Origin: Asterochloris sp. CNOR1
Lineage: Eukaryota; Chlorophyta; Trebouxiophyceae; Trebouxiales; Trebouxiaceae
Direction of reading: 5' to 3'
Assembly (NCBI GenBank): GCA_963969365.1
Contig: OZ017750.1
Location: 2,108,001 to 2,172,000 of the forward strand
Length of the DNA stretch: 64,000 nt
The notes beneath the pieces are model-generated. The model was not told where the DNA came from. It saw only the letters and a list, made by a program, of their open reading frames with translations, and made no database searches. Positions 23,330-35,220 of this stretch are shown here, piece after piece. Numbering within the stretch: the first letter of the stretch is position 1; every line of letters begins with the position of its first letter. Both the position numbers and the translations under genes were made by a program.

Positions 23330-25634
23330 ATGGGCTCACATGAGCTGGTGAAGCAGCTGACACATGCTCCCAGGCACGGCGTCAATGCAAGGAGCCTCCT
23401 TCTGGAGCAGGCACTGGCTGCAGGTACGTCTGTCCAGCTTCTGCTTTTTTCACGTCCAGCTGATCATCACACATGCTGTGCAGAGGATGATGCTGATGAT
23501 GTTGCCCAGCTGGCCAAGGTGGATCAGATCAAGCAGAAGGCGCACCTGCGCAAGATCTACCATGGATGCGAAGGCTTGATGCGAGATGTTCCTGTTGCTG
23601 AGAGGGCCCTGGTGGACTATGTGGCTCGAGCCAAGGTACTGCAGTGAGACTCCTGCTAGATTGCTAGCTTCCAGCAATGCATGCTGCAACTGGCGGCAAT
23701 TTGCAGCCAGCAACACCCCAAGCATGGCATCCCATGCGGTGAGGCATCTTTCCAAAGCAGGCAGCCAGCCGTTCAAGCCGGGCAGGCGTGCAAAGGGCCC
23801 ATCTGTTTGCGCAATGACTGCTGCAGTTGCACAACAGCACCAAGCAAGCATGGCATCCAGGCAGTGAGGTGATTGTCCCTGCAGCTGCGCAGGTAACACG
23901 AGCCCCACGGCAGCTAATCCTGGACCGCCTGGCTGCCCAGCACCTCGCTCTGGCCCTTTTCAAGGACAACATCCCAGCAACGCCAGAGGCTGTTGCAGCC
24001 AGGCATGAGCTGCGCAGGGCTGCGCTCCAGCAGGCCAAGCAGCAGGAGCTCGAGATCTTCCAGCAGCATAGGGCAGCCCCAGCGGTGAGCTGGGATGCTT
24101 CACTTAGGCCCTTCTGGTTGAGTTGTCGTGCTGGGAGCATTGAGTTAGCCAGCTGCCTGCCTGCAATTGGTGGTCAGCTCCAGCAGTAAGCTACGGAGCT
24201 GAGTTAGACTGCGCTGGCTGCCTGACTGTCCATGATGGAAAGCCCTGCTGCAGATACTGTTATCAAGACAAGCTGTGCCCTGCTGCATATGTTGCCTTGC
24301 CAGGAGTTGGCTGCGCGCCCGCCTGGGCTGGCAGCCTCGACAGTGAGCTATACCAATGAACTCACATGTGCACTGCTGCTTCAGCTCCTCTGCAAGGAGT
24401 TGGCTGATTTGACGCAAGTAATACACTGATGTTGTACCTTTCACAAAAGGGTCCATCATCGTGCTCAAGCCTGTCTCTCACACTGCTATCAAGGGTGAAA
24501 GTGACTAGCCTGCTTAAGCGTCCCTAGGTCCCTTCACTACATCAGAAAGCACTTGTCAGCAGTGCATCCCTTTCCTGCAGATCTATGCAAACGCTGCAGC
24601 AAAGGCCAGCGCAGCAGACAAGGTGCTGCAGCTGGAGGCTGCCGAGGCAGCGGCAGCCGAGGCAGTGCGGGAGGACGCCCGCCAGAGGCACAGGCGCAAA
24701 GCTGAGGCTGCCATAGAGAGGCACCGCCGAGCCAAGCTGGCCAAATCTGCTGCCGGGACAGTCTTGCTGGAGGCTGAGTTGGAGTGGGATGGGGACTCTG
24801 ATGCGAGCCCAGGCAGTGCTCAGCAGCAGCAGCCCGTGCCAGAGGTGCAGCCGGCCTCTGCTGGCACCTCTGCTGAGCAGCAGGGCACCTGCTACCAGGC
24901 AGGGGAGCCCCACTCTGGGGCAGGGAGCTATGCACAGCCAACACAGAGTGCAAACCCCCCTCAGGAGCAGCCCCAGTCTCTGCAGCGTGAGGGTGGCTGT
25001 GCTGGCGGCGGGCTGCAGGAGGAACAGGAATGCACTGATGGAAGGCAGCCCGGGGCATGCGCTGCTATCGCCACAGACGGTGCTGAGCCCTCTGCCGGGG
25101 AGGCAGCAGGCAGGCCGCCTGCTGCCAGCCCTGCGAACAGCAAGTGTACTGTGGTCGGGGCTCAGTGGCGACGCACAGCCATCAAAGCCCTGGTGCTGCC
25201 ACACTGTGATCAGGTGCCTGGTGCGAGTGTGGCAGCAGACAGGACTGGGGCCAGGGGAAACACCAGGCAGCCCAGGAGCCAGCCAGCAACAGGAGAAGAG
25301 CCGGACAACAAGGAGCTGCTGCAGGCTGTCCAGGGCTTTGTTCTTGGGCATCTGGCACCTTTGGAGGGCGCTGGGCTCGTCAGCACTGAGGTGAGTTGTG
25401 CTGCGCCTCCAGTTGAGCATCACACTGTGCAAAGCAGCCTCTCAACACAGCCTCTCAAAGCAAGGGTTACCTGTGCAGGTGAAGGAGCTTGTTGTGCAGA
25501 AAGCAACCGATAAGATAGTGCAGACACACAAGCAGGCCAACACTCTGACGTTTCTGCTCCATGAAGGCCAGCGTATTCGCGGCCTGATAGACAGATATGT
25601 GCTGTGGGCGCAGCAGAAGCTGAAGACGTCATAA
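23330..25634 (+). CDS. Uncharacterised Ala-rich coiled-coil protein
   Basis: Exon 1 is 23330-23423. Later exons start near 23482, 23890, 24580 and 25479, and the stop is near 25634. The N-terminus reads MGSHELVKQLTHAPRHGVNA, followed by an acidic patch (EDDADDVAQLAKVDQIKQKA). A long helical region follows (HELRRAALQQAKQQELEIFQ and ADKVLQLEAAEAAAAEAVRE, then HRRKAEAAIERHRRAKLAKS), predicted to be coiled coil. A low-complexity Gln/Gly/Ala/Pro linker separates it from a conserved-looking C-terminal helix pair: NKELLQAVQGFVLGHLAPLE and then VQTHKQANTLTFLLHEGQRI with RGLIDRYVLWAQQKL. The two ends look constrained and the middle does not. I do not recognise the family; the overall form suggests a scaffold or complex subunit. 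Confidence 0.6.
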
Positions 25635-25809
25635 AGACTAACCTTCACCAAAGCATTTCATGGCTCTGAGCACAGACGCATACACACAACGTGAGATAAC
25701 CTGTACAAATCAAATGGCAATTTCCAGTTGTCTGCTCTATCATGCTGTCCTCCAAGGTGCTCAGATATAATGAAATATCAAGCTAGCCCTAAATGCTACC
25801 ACTTTGTCA

Positions 25810-27798
25810 TTACATCTTCTTGGGTTGAGCATAGCCAATTTTGATTCTGCGCCCTCCAAGCTCGGTGCCATCATGAGACATTGCCCTGCAGAGACTTGGT
25901 TCTGTGCATTTGCAGCGCTGTCCCATGCTACCAGGCGAGAGCTCAGCACAACCCACCTGTCCAAGCACTCATCGTCTGCAAAGTGAATGTGTGCAAAGCC
26001 CTTGGATTTGCCCGTGTCCTTGTCTGTGTGGAGGCGCACTTTAGTAACATTGCAGTCCTCAAAGACCTTGCGAAGCTCAGAGGAGTGCACGTCAAAGCGG
26101 ATGTTGCCCACATACGCAACCGGGTAGCCAGGGGTCTGCATTTATCGGCAGTACTGCTCAGGCTTAGCTCAGACTCAAAACGGAGGACTGCTGCAACGCC
26201 TGACAGGGCAGCGAATAAGATAAATGTGAGGCCTGCGCAGCCCTGGGCACATCTCAAGCAACAGAGTTCCAGCGTTGCCAGTGCAGTGGCAGTACACCTT
26301 GGGAGCTGGAGCCCTGGCATTGCTGGAGGGACCCTTGTCATCCCGCCGCCGCTGCCTAGACTTTTTCGGGCCAGCCGATGTACAACGCTCCACCTTGATG
26401 CGCTGCTCATCCAGCGTGGTTCCATTGCACTCCAGGGCAGCCTCACACCCTGCCTCCTGCACAGGCAGCATGGGTGCCTGGCAACCTCGCCTGCGTTGGG
26501 CGACTCTGGGATGCCTGACAGCCAGAGCCACCTGACTGTGGGACCGAGCTGGCGGGGCAGCAGGTTGGGCAGCTCTCTGCCAGACAGCTGCGGGGCCTGC
26601 TGGCCATTCAACACTATGCAGCAGTTCAGCTGCAAGGCTTTGAGCCAAGTCCCTGGGCTGCTGGAGCCCTGGAAGCTCAGCCCTCTGGCAGCTGCAGCGT
26701 CGTGCCCCTGTCCAGCGCCAGCTCAGAAGGGATGTCTCATCCAACAGGTGGGCGCTGGTATGCCTGCCTGCAACAGCTGTCATCTCCCAGGCACACAGCG
26801 CGCACTGCGCCAGCGCGACTCACTGTGGCAAAGGTGATGAAGGCGATGCCCTTAAAGCGCCCAGTGTCGGGGAAGCGCATCAGATCAAGGTCCTCCACAG
26901 CCCCACACTCCTCCCAGAACTCCCTGATGGCATCCTCCTGCAGGCACAGACAGCTGAGGAGCTCAGCTAGGGCCTTAAATGCGCGTCACCAGCACTAGCA
27001 CCATGCAGGCCCGGCAGTAGGCATGGAGATCAACCATGGATGCGGGCATTGAAGTGTGATGCATTGAGGTTCCGGACTTGAATAGGCTGCCAGCAGGCTA
27101 TCATCATCAGCCTTGCTTCTGTCTTCTGTGTCCCTTGGACCAGGACTGCAGCCTGCTTGAGAGCAGCAACCGAGCAGTGAAAGGCTCACCTCATAGTGGA
27201 AGGGCATGCCGCCAACAAAGACCCTCCGCGGGACGAAGTCCTTTGCCTCGGCCTCAGCAGCTGTGCCGCCCTGCTTGGCGGCAGCGCCTCCATCAGGCTT
27301 GGGTGGCAGCTGCTGCTGCTGCAGCTCTGCAGGCTCGCCATCGCTGCTGTCTGCCTGCCCTGCAGCCTCTTCCTTCCCCGTTGCGACGGCAAAGTTGAAG
27401 CTGAACCTGCCGGGTGTCTGGGCTATGGGGGCACTGCCCGGCCCCTCATCCACTGAGCTATCAGCAGGCTCAGCAGCAGCTTCTGCTGGGCCTGCTGCAA
27501 ACAGATCTGAGACCCGGAACCCAGCAGGGGTGGCGTCAGCCTCAACTGCAGGGGCAGCAGCCACAGCTGCAGGAGCAGCAGGAGCTGGCACCTCGGGGAC
27601 CAGGCCCAGCAGGCCACGTATCCTAAGGGCCTCCTCTGCATTACCAGTGCCCGACTGCTTGGCTGCCCTTGCAGCCTGCCTGGCAGCACGCTTCTCTGAG
27701 CGCGGCTTTCTGCGCTTTTTAGGCGGGCCCTCCTCACTGAAGACAGAGGTGGAAACATGCCTGAGGTGGGCATTGGTGCCAAAGGCAGGGTTGTCCAT
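25810..27798 (-). CDS. Nucleolar-type RNA-binding protein with two RRM domains
   Basis: The ATG at 27798-27796 is followed by a lysine/arginine-rich segment (PKKRRKPRSEKRAARQAARA) typical of a nuclear or nucleolar signal, then an Ala/Glu/Pro-rich acidic linker. RRM1 begins RRVFVGGMPFHYE (RNP2) and continues with ECGAVEDLDLMRFPDTGRFK and GIAFITFA (RNP1). A basic spacer (AGPKKSRQRRRDDKG) leads to RRM2, with YPVAYVGNIRFDVHSSELRK, EDCNVTKVRLHTDKDTGKSK and GFAHIHFAD. The last exon gives RIKIGYAQPKKM and stop TAA at 25812-25810. An acidic/basic N-terminus plus two RRMs resembles yeast Nsr1/Gar2 and plant nucleolin-like or PHIP1-like proteins, which act in ribosome biogenesis or RNA transport. It converges with the gene ending at 25634. 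An upstream open frame (27990-28502) could belong to it, but the splice phase does not match. Confidence 0.82.
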
Positions 27799-27989
27799 GT
27801 CAGAAGGCTATTCAAAGCACCGCAGCCGCGGTGCCAATGTGCATGCCTGCCATAGGGGGCTGCACCCTGTATGGGCTACACATGGAGCTCTGTCCGTTAG
27901 GAAGACGGCAAGGTCATTGGAACACATTGCACTTGCCCCACAACTCTTACACCATTCACGCCAAGCCTCACTTATGCGCTGCTGTACGC

Positions 27990-28502
27990 TCACCTCTGGG
28001 GCTCGCTCTGGCGACTGGAGATCGCTGCAGCAGAAGGTGCCTCAAGCTGTTTGGCTGCATTTGGCTGCTTCCCATCCTTCCGTTTTCCAGTCTGTAAAGT
28101 TTGTGCGCCATTGGCGGTGTTTGCAGGTATTTGTGCAGCTGGCAGCGCCCAGCCGGCAGGCACATGGCTTGCATCGGCGGCCACTGGGCAATTTACAGCA
28201 GGCTTAGCATTATCTGAAGGTCTAAGTGCGTCCCTCTTGCGCTTCATTGCTTTATCGTTCTTGGTGGCTGTCTGTTCAGCAATGGCAGACACCATGGGCT
28301 GGGTTGCTAACAGGACTGCTTCTGCAGGCTCCTGCACAGATGACAGCCATGTGTGCACAGAAGTTGGCACACTTGAGCAGCTGCTGTCTTGACCTACCAG
28401 CAGCAACTCATTGACAGAAGTGGGCCGCGAGTACAGCACAGCGCTGCCGTTGGCGAGGGGCTCGCGCTTGCCTATGAAGGGAGATTGCTTCTGGCCGGGC
28501 AT
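27990..28502 (-). CDS. Uncharacterised open frame, possible separate gene or 5' exon
   Basis: An ATG at 28502 opens about 170 codons. The segment SPFIGKREPLANGSAVLYSR looks constrained, and a lysine-rich stretch (TATKNDKAMKRKRDALRP) suggests a nuclear protein. The frame ends at a good donor (CAGAG|gtgagc, phase 2). Splicing to the RRM gene at 27798 would need a phase that no acceptor provides, so the two are not joined here. It may be an alternative 5' exon, a small gene or a non-coding frame. Confidence 0.35.
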   Translation of the reverse strand: MPGQKQSPFIGKREPLANGSAVLYSRPTSVNELLLVGQDSSCSSVPTSVHTWLSSVQEPAEAVLLATQPMVSAIAEQTATKNDKAMKRKRDALRPSDNAKPAVNCPVAADASHVPAGWALPAAQIPANTANGAQTLQTGKRKDGKQPNAAKQLEAPSAAAISSRQSEPQR

Positions 28503-28962
28503 GATACGCTGTCCGTTATGGAAAGAGTCTGTCGGCTTGAACGGATTCTAGATGTAGTCAAGTCAAAGCCGCATGCGTCCTGCCAGCCCAGCGTGCAGAC
28601 CAGCCGTACCGGGAGCCCTGCAGCCACAGCAATGCACTTTGCGCTGGCTCTCCTTGTCACCACAATGTCCTTTTGTATGTGCTGTATAGAGGTGGTGCCC
28701 CAGCACGGCCCCATGTCAGCCATAGACCAGGGCGAGAATGCCCTGATCAGCATGCACGAGACTGTGGCACAGCACTGACATGTCAACAACACCCAATTCT
28801 CAGCCATAGTGGTACTTGCTGCTGTGCATGAGCCCGTCTGGGTGGCAGCACCCTGAGCATAGCCATTGCAGGGCCTGGCTGCAGCAGGGACAGCCACACT
28901 GCCAGGACACCAACCACCCAATCAAGCTGGAGAGTCCCACAGCTGTCTGCTGCAGCTAGCAG
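28503..28962. other. Intergenic region without clear gene
   Basis: This stretch separates divergent coding frames. The minus-strand open frame through it shows no splice or domain support. It probably contains the promoter of the plus-strand gene at 28963. Confidence 0.35.
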
Positions 28963-30723
28963 ATGCCACAGCCAGCTCAGCGACCCAGATCGCCGCAGCT
29001 GCAGCACACAGGAGTTGAGTCCCTTGATCAGGTGACCCTGCCCTGCTCCAAGATAGCTGCAGGCTAGGTATGCTGGCCTACCCTGCCAATGGGCTCAGAC
29101 AGAACGTGCTGAGGTGTTCAGTGACCTGCAGGTTCAAGACCTTCAAAAGGAGCTCTCGCGCATTGCCACTAATCTTGGCAAGCCTGTGCGTGAGCCAGTT
29201 GGCAGGCTCGCAGGAAACAGGCTTCTCACCAGCCCTGTCCAGAAGGCAGCAGCTGCCTCAGAAGAGGAGGCGAGGGTCACTCCTGTCAGCCCTCGCACTG
29301 CAGAGATCTCTGCACGTCTTGAGGCAGCAGCTGCTCTCCCAGGTGTGACTGATGGCAGCAATTTACACGCCTGCAATCCTACAGGCATGACCATGGATTG
29401 CGATCCCTGGCTGCTCATGAAAGACAGGATCTGCACTGGCAAGTGGCTGGGCTGTCAGCCTCTGCTGACGTCTTCACATTGACCATGCAGGTCGCAGGGA
29501 GACACACCGGCTCGTCAGCCAGGCAGCTGCAGCAGCCCACAGGGCACCACTCCCTCGCCCTGGCCGCATCTCAGCAGCACAGAGCCGCACCTCGCCCACT
29601 CAGCCCCGCCCTGCCAGCCCTGGCACCGCCCAGGCTGCCGGTCGCGCCGCCAGCCCACACAGCTGCCTGTATGCGCCCGAGCCCAACACTGCAGCAGACT
29701 ACTCTCAGCAGCTGTACCCTGAGGGGGACTTGGACCTGCAGCGCCTGCGCGCCAAGGTCAATGCCCAAATACATGATCAGCGCACACGCCTGGGTTCCCC
29801 TGCACCAAGGTGAGCGGACTGCCACAGGAGTGCCAGCACTGCAGAGACCCTGCAGCGCCTGTGAACATGCCGTGCCGGGTGGCTGCCCGAGGTCATGCCC
29901 AAGCTGCAGGAGCAGCATGCTCGCCGCGCCAATGTAAGCTGCCTGGCAGCTGTGTGCAGTGGTTTGCAGATGGCAACCTGCATCGCCTGCAGCAGAGAGC
30001 CTGCAGTGCTTGGTGGGAAGCGCTAGCTTTGCTTGGCTTCTCTGCTTTTAGGTGACCTGCAGGGGGGACATGCATGCAGCCTTTGGCGCCACAGTGTGCT
30101 TGGGGCGTCACCAATCATGGACACCTAAGCGCTGGTGCAGGGGCGTTCAAGCCTTGGCTGCATGTGGGCCATGGGGCACTGCAGTCAAGCAGCACAGCCA
30201 GGTGCCTGCCCTGCAGGGACCCAAATGAAATTGAGTCAGCTGCAAGGGATCCCCGGCCAACTATTGCAGCCAGCAAGCGGAGGCAGCTTGCTGACCAGGC
30301 TGCACGCCAGCAGGCAGAGCAGGAGCGGGCAGCACGCAAGCAGCAGCAGCCACAGTGGGAGCTGGACCAAGCAGCTGCAGCAGTATACCAGAAGCAGTCC
30401 TTTGACCTCAGGTAAATGGTATGTCCCCTGCACGCCACCATCTGGGTGCAGGCATCTGCATGCATGACCACATGCATCTGCCTGTTGACTGCAATTACCG
30501 TGCACGCACCACAAGGTCACAGGCGCATCTGCTGCGCTGATAGTCATTTCGCTGCCCAACAAACAACATATGCATGGTTGCTTGCAGCGAGCATGAGCGT
30601 CAGGCGGCGGGCCACCATTCCCAGGCTCCATTGTGGGCTGCCTGGTCAGAGGTGGAGGATGCAGGATTGCATAGGAGGACCCGTCAGGAACTGCACAAGC
30701 AGTTTGTAAGAAGCTTGATGTGA
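28963..30723 (+). CDS. Uncharacterised basic, helical protein
   Basis: Exons in matching phase are 28963-29031 (MPQPAQRPRSPQLQHTG...), 29099-29342, 29491-29809, about 30217-30413 and the last exon ending at TGA 30721-30723. The product has a helical N-terminal segment (TERAEVFSDLQVQDLQKELS), a disordered Ser/Pro/Arg-rich middle and a conserved-looking motif (YPEGDLDLQRLRAKVNAQIH then DQRTRLGSPAPR). A Gln/Arg-rich coiled coil follows (SKRRQLADQAARQQAEQERA then ARKQQQPQWELDQAAAA), and the tail is RTRQELHKQF. No named family is recognised. Composition suits a cytoskeletal or centrosomal linker. An additional small exon between 29810 and 30216 cannot be excluded. Confidence 0.55.
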
Positions 30724-30994
30724 CTTGCCTAGAAACTAAGGTGTTAGCACTGGAGGCTGGTGGGTCCCTGAACTCCTGCTGCAGCGGCAGGCCCACTGGC
30801 TCAGGTGTTGCTGTGCCTGAGATGCCAGGCGCTGCAGAGGCTGCTGCTGCCAGGCACCCCTGCCTCAGCTGGTCCGCTTGCTGCACGCAGCTGCGCCTGT
30901 GCTGCCAGCTTCTGTACAAGCCCTCAGCCCAGGCTGTGGCTGGGCTGCCTGCATGCAGTTGCTTGCCTGTCCAGCAGGCAGCGAATGTAGATGT

Positions 30995-33900
30995 ATGGCA
31001 GCCACTCTGCTGCAGGAGCGAAAGGAGCCTGTCACCCCCGCCTCAGTGGGATATGACAGGCACTGGACGCACACACCCGACCTGCCAGCAGCCGCCTCTA
31101 CAGCGCTGGTGCAGCAGGAGGGGAAGCGTCTCAGCAGGCATGCCACAGCAGACGGGGCCAGCCTGCAGCTGCAGGGGATCCTGCGCAACCCCCGCCAGAT
31201 GCCGGCCGTGCTCAATGCCTGCAGCCGCCTGGCGCAGCTTACAGATGTGAATCTGGCGTGCAATGCGCTAGATGAGCCTGCAGCTGCGCAGCTCTTAGGT
31301 GCGCAGTGTGGGTGCAGACATGGCTGCTCAGAGGTGCAACGCAAGCCTCTGTGTGCCGGCCATGATCATGCTCAGTGCTGCCTGCCATGGAGCCCTGGAC
31401 AACGGTCCAGGACCACTCAGGCATGGCTGCATCTCACAAGCATGCAACCTTCAAAGTCTTGACTGATATCTTTGCAGGTTTGCTAGATCAGGCACCCCAC
31501 ATCAGCTCTTTGAACCTGGGTCAGAACCAGCTGGGCCCACCCACAGCCCAGCACCTGGCTGCGGTGCTGCGCTGGCGGCCCAAGGTCTCCAAGTTCCGGC
31601 AGACAGCCACCACTGTGCTGGCTGCGCTGCCTGAGGCGCCGAGGGAGTCACGTGGCGAAGGATTCCGCCAGGTGCAGGGGGAACTGCCTTGTTCCATGAG
31701 CCTGTTTTTGACTGGACAGCCAGGCACACGCAGAAGCTGGTGGCACTGGCTGCCACTGCAGTTTGGCTTGTCTCTCAGCTTTGGACCGAGGCCAGAACAG
31801 AAGCAAATGGCAAACACTGCTGATGTGAGCTGCTCGCGAGTGACAGGCAGCGTGCTTTTCCTGGTCTGGGCTGACATGTTGACCTATCGGACTGTGGGTG
31901 CTGCTTGTCTCAGGAGAAGCCCAGGGCAGCCATCCTGCTGCAGGTGGTGGCGGCAGCTGTTCATGCGCAGGGGGGCGCCGTCAGCAGCGCTGCCCTGGCA
32001 GAGCGCCCGCATTCCCCTGGGCACCCTCGACGTCCAGTTGCCCCACCCAGGGGCGCGCAGCTGCGGCGACTGGTGCTGGACCACAACCCCCTTGGGGACC
32101 AGGGGCTGCAGGTGGGGGCTCCTGTCGGCCGGAGGTGCACCCTCAACTGCCTGCTGGCCACCCTCCCCGCAGTGCGCCGGCCTGGTGGGGATGCAAGCGC
32201 TGCCCAGCAGCACCGCTCACAGGGTGGTGGTCGTGCGCAATGCTGTGGCAGCATGCTGTCGGCAGTGCACCCCAGACAGGGTCCAGGCCCAGTGGGAAGC
32301 AACCCATGCCGACATGAGGCAGGCCTGGAAGCTGCTTGTTGCGCCCCCGGGCTACAGCTGCTGCCAGAGGCAATTGGCCAGACATACATGAGCTGCATGC
32401 ACATGCAATCGCTGCTCAGCCTCAGCACTGAGGGGATGTGCTCTGCTGTGATGTGCGGCCCGCCTGAAACACCCGCCGTGCACAACCTGTTGCACACTGG
32501 CCCCCCCTCCAAAGGGGCTTCAAGGCACTGAGCTCCTGCATGCACCCCTGCAGGTGCTGGTTGAGGCCATTGGTTCTGCGGCTGCGCTGCGGGAGCTGCA
32601 CTTGGGGCGCTGTGCCCTGTCCCCACGCAGCGCGCCCGCCATAGAAGACTTGCTGCGCACAGCTCCCGCGCTGGAGAGCCTGCAGCTGTGCTGGAACCAT
32701 CTTGGCACCAAAGGTGCCTGCCCTCTGCCCGTTAGCATCCCTTTCAAAACAGTGGACTGGCTCGGCACCTGCTGTGTGAACAGAAACCCCTGCGGCGACA
32801 AATGACGGAGCGTGGAAGGGCAAAAATGCATTCATCACAGCTGTGCTCTCAGCTGCTGTGGACAGCAGGGAAAGCTGTCAACCCTCTTTGTGCAGGTGGG
32901 GAGGCCATTGCTGCCGGGTTGCAGGTCAACCAACGACTCAAGTGGCTGGATGCCAGCCACGCTGGCCTCTCTGATGCTGGTGGGGCGCATGTTGCGTTCA
33001 GTCTCATGGAGAACAGGTGAACAGCAAACACCTGCCGCCTGACTACACACAGCTCCTGTTGAGGTGTGAGCTGTGCTCAGCATGCTTGGGCCAGCATGTC
33101 TTGTGCTCATCCTGCTCGAGGCTGCTAGCTTTGATGCTTGCTGGGAGGCCTCGGAGTGTGCCAGTCGCCTGCAGGACACTGGTCAACTTGGACCTGGCCA
33201 GCAATGGGCTGCAGCAGGACACCTGCGCTGTTCTGCAGCATGTTCTGCCCAGTGGAGCGCTGCAGACGCTGTCTGTGGCTGCCAACCCTCTGGGACGGCA
33301 GGTGGGGCCACACCCAACCGCATAGCTGGCTCTTGGAAGTCATACTGTACATGTTCATCCACACCTGCTGCCTGCACTGTCTTGACAAGTTGCCCACTGT
33401 AGCTGCCCGGACTGCTGTGCAAACTGACTTGTGGCTAACTATGACTGGACCTTTGGTGTCTTTGGTGAAGCCAGCATAGCACAAAGTCGCCGCATGCCAT
33501 GTGACTGACGTGCCACGATTCTGTGCAGGGTGCCATCAGGCTTCTGCAGGGGGCTGCATCTCCAGCCTGCACGCTTTCCAGCCTCAGCATGCTGCAGGCA
33601 GGCTTTGTAGATCCCCCTGTTAAGCCGCCGCCGCCGCCAGATCCTGCAGCAGCCAGCTCCCCCGTGGAGAGCACTGCCAAGGGCGGCAGCAAACGCAGCA
33701 CCGCAGCTGCCAAGCCCGCAGGTAGAGCCTCTTGCAAGGTCCCCATGCTGCGGAGCATGGGATGTGGTTGTCCTCTGCTGCCTGTGCAAGCGCCAGACGA
33801 TGCATTGACATGTGCACGCTGCTATGGCATCTGGGCTCGATGTGCTGTGTGCTGCACTGGCCAAGGCAGCTGCGGGCAGGCCCAAGGCGCCTTAGGCAGT

Positions 33901-35220
33901 GGTTTGTGCCAATCCTATGTGCAGGTCTAATGAGGTGTGTGACTTGCAGGCAAGACAAGTGCAGGCAAGACAGCTGCAGGCAAGCCCAAGGCAGCAGCGG
34001 CAGCCCAGGCAGCCCCTGCCAAGCCTGCTGGGCCTGTGGCAGTCCACTACTCCTTGGACCTGGCGAGGCCAGCACACCGTGTGCTGGCCCTGCAGCTCGT
34101 GCAGCAGCTGCATGCTGGACAGATCACCTGGAAGGGGCTGGTCCTGGGAGGCAGAGCGTGGAAGGGCGCCCTGCCCCCAGATGGCTGGCCTGCTGCCATG
34201 CCAGCACAGGGCGCGCTGGAGGTGGACTGCAAGCCTGTGGGTGCTGCCGCAGGTGGGGCCAGGCACGCAGCAAGCAGTCTTTGATTCCACCCGCAGCACC
34301 AGTTTGTCCTGATGCAGCAGTCCGACGCTGCCTCAGAGAAAGGTTGCACTGCAAGCTTGACCTGCCATTACCTAACCTGAGCTCCCACTGTCTTGTGAAC
34401 CCCCAGCAATCAACCCAGAACGCTGGTGAAACTCTGGCCAGCGGTGGCCCTACTTGCAGTTCTTGTTGATCATATGGTGCTTGCATGCTGCTGCCATGCC
34501 TGGTCAAGCAGAGTTGTCCTTGCTAAGGGTGAGCTTTCCAAGCTGCTCGTCGCCCTGCAGGTCCCACCCTGGCAGCTGTCCAGGCCGCTGGCGCTGTCCA
34601 GCCCAAGCTGGTATCCAGCTTATGTCAGCAGCTGAGTGATCCAGGACAATTGGAGCACTGGCGCATGGAGCTCATGCACATGGTGCAGGCTGCGCAGCTG
34701 CCGCTGAATGCTGATCAGGTGGGCTGCGTGGTGCTGCTGCAGCAGGCTGACGCAAGCACGAAGCTGGCTGTCAAGTGGTGGCAGCCAGGCCAGAGCAGAC
34801 ACCAGCCCCCCATAGCGGTCAGGCAGCATCCGACCCTAAACGAGAGCAGCGTTTTCATGTGTTGTTGTATGTATGGCTGACAGGCCTTGCTTGGTGATGC
34901 TGCAGGTTGTGCAGCTGTTGCAGGCCTTCCCTCCCCATGCGTCTGAGCTCATGGGCGGCAACGAGCGTGTGCAGGCCACAAGGGCGCTTTGTAGCCTGCT
35001 GGAGTCACAGCAGATATCAGTCGTCCTGCAGGCGCTCAGTGACCGTCAGAGCTTAGGCAGTCACGAGCTGCTTACCTTGTACTCTCAGCTCAGCCAGCGC
35101 TTGCCGCTTCAGGAAGTGTACCATGTAGCCTCCCAGGAGCAGGCTTCCCCCATGGAGCAGCATGCAAGCACTTCAGACCAAACACCAGTTGCAGCAGGGA
35201 GAAGACATATGCCTTTATAG
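30995..35220 (+). CDS. Leucine-rich repeat protein with DUF4476-like C-terminus
   Basis: The start ATG is at 30995 (MAATLLQERKEPVTPASVGY) and exon 1 ends at 31298. Successive exons each carry one ribonuclease-inhibitor-type LRR: LAQLTDVNLACNALDEPAAA, ISSLNLGQNQLGPPTAQHLA, LRRLVLDHNPLGDQGLQ, LRELHLGRCALSPRSAPAIE, LESLQLCWNHLGTK, LKWLDASHAGLSDAGGAHVA, LVNLDLASNGLQQDTCAVLQ and LQTLSVAANPLG. A Pro/Lys/Ala-rich linker follows (TSAGKTAAGKPKAAAAAQAA). A second domain starts VAVHYSLDLARPAHRVLALQ, with ITWKGLVLGGRAWKG. The final exon, 34906-35220, joins HWRMELMHMVQAAQLPLNAD to QVVQLLQAFPPHASELMGG; this is the pattern of DUF4476, common in algal flagellar-associated proteins. The role is probably scaffold or protein binding, with a cilium link only inferred. 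Confidence 0.75.

Noticed and set aside
24542-25432. Minus-strand open frame of 296 codons
   Set aside because: It is antisense to the largest exon of the coiled-coil gene. The plus-strand frame has the splice-phase support and charged helical composition.
27206-28207. Long plus-strand open frame of 333 codons
   Set aside because: It lies antisense to the well-supported RRM gene exon and reads as Ala/Ser/Gly-rich shadow sequence. High GC content makes long antisense frames common here.
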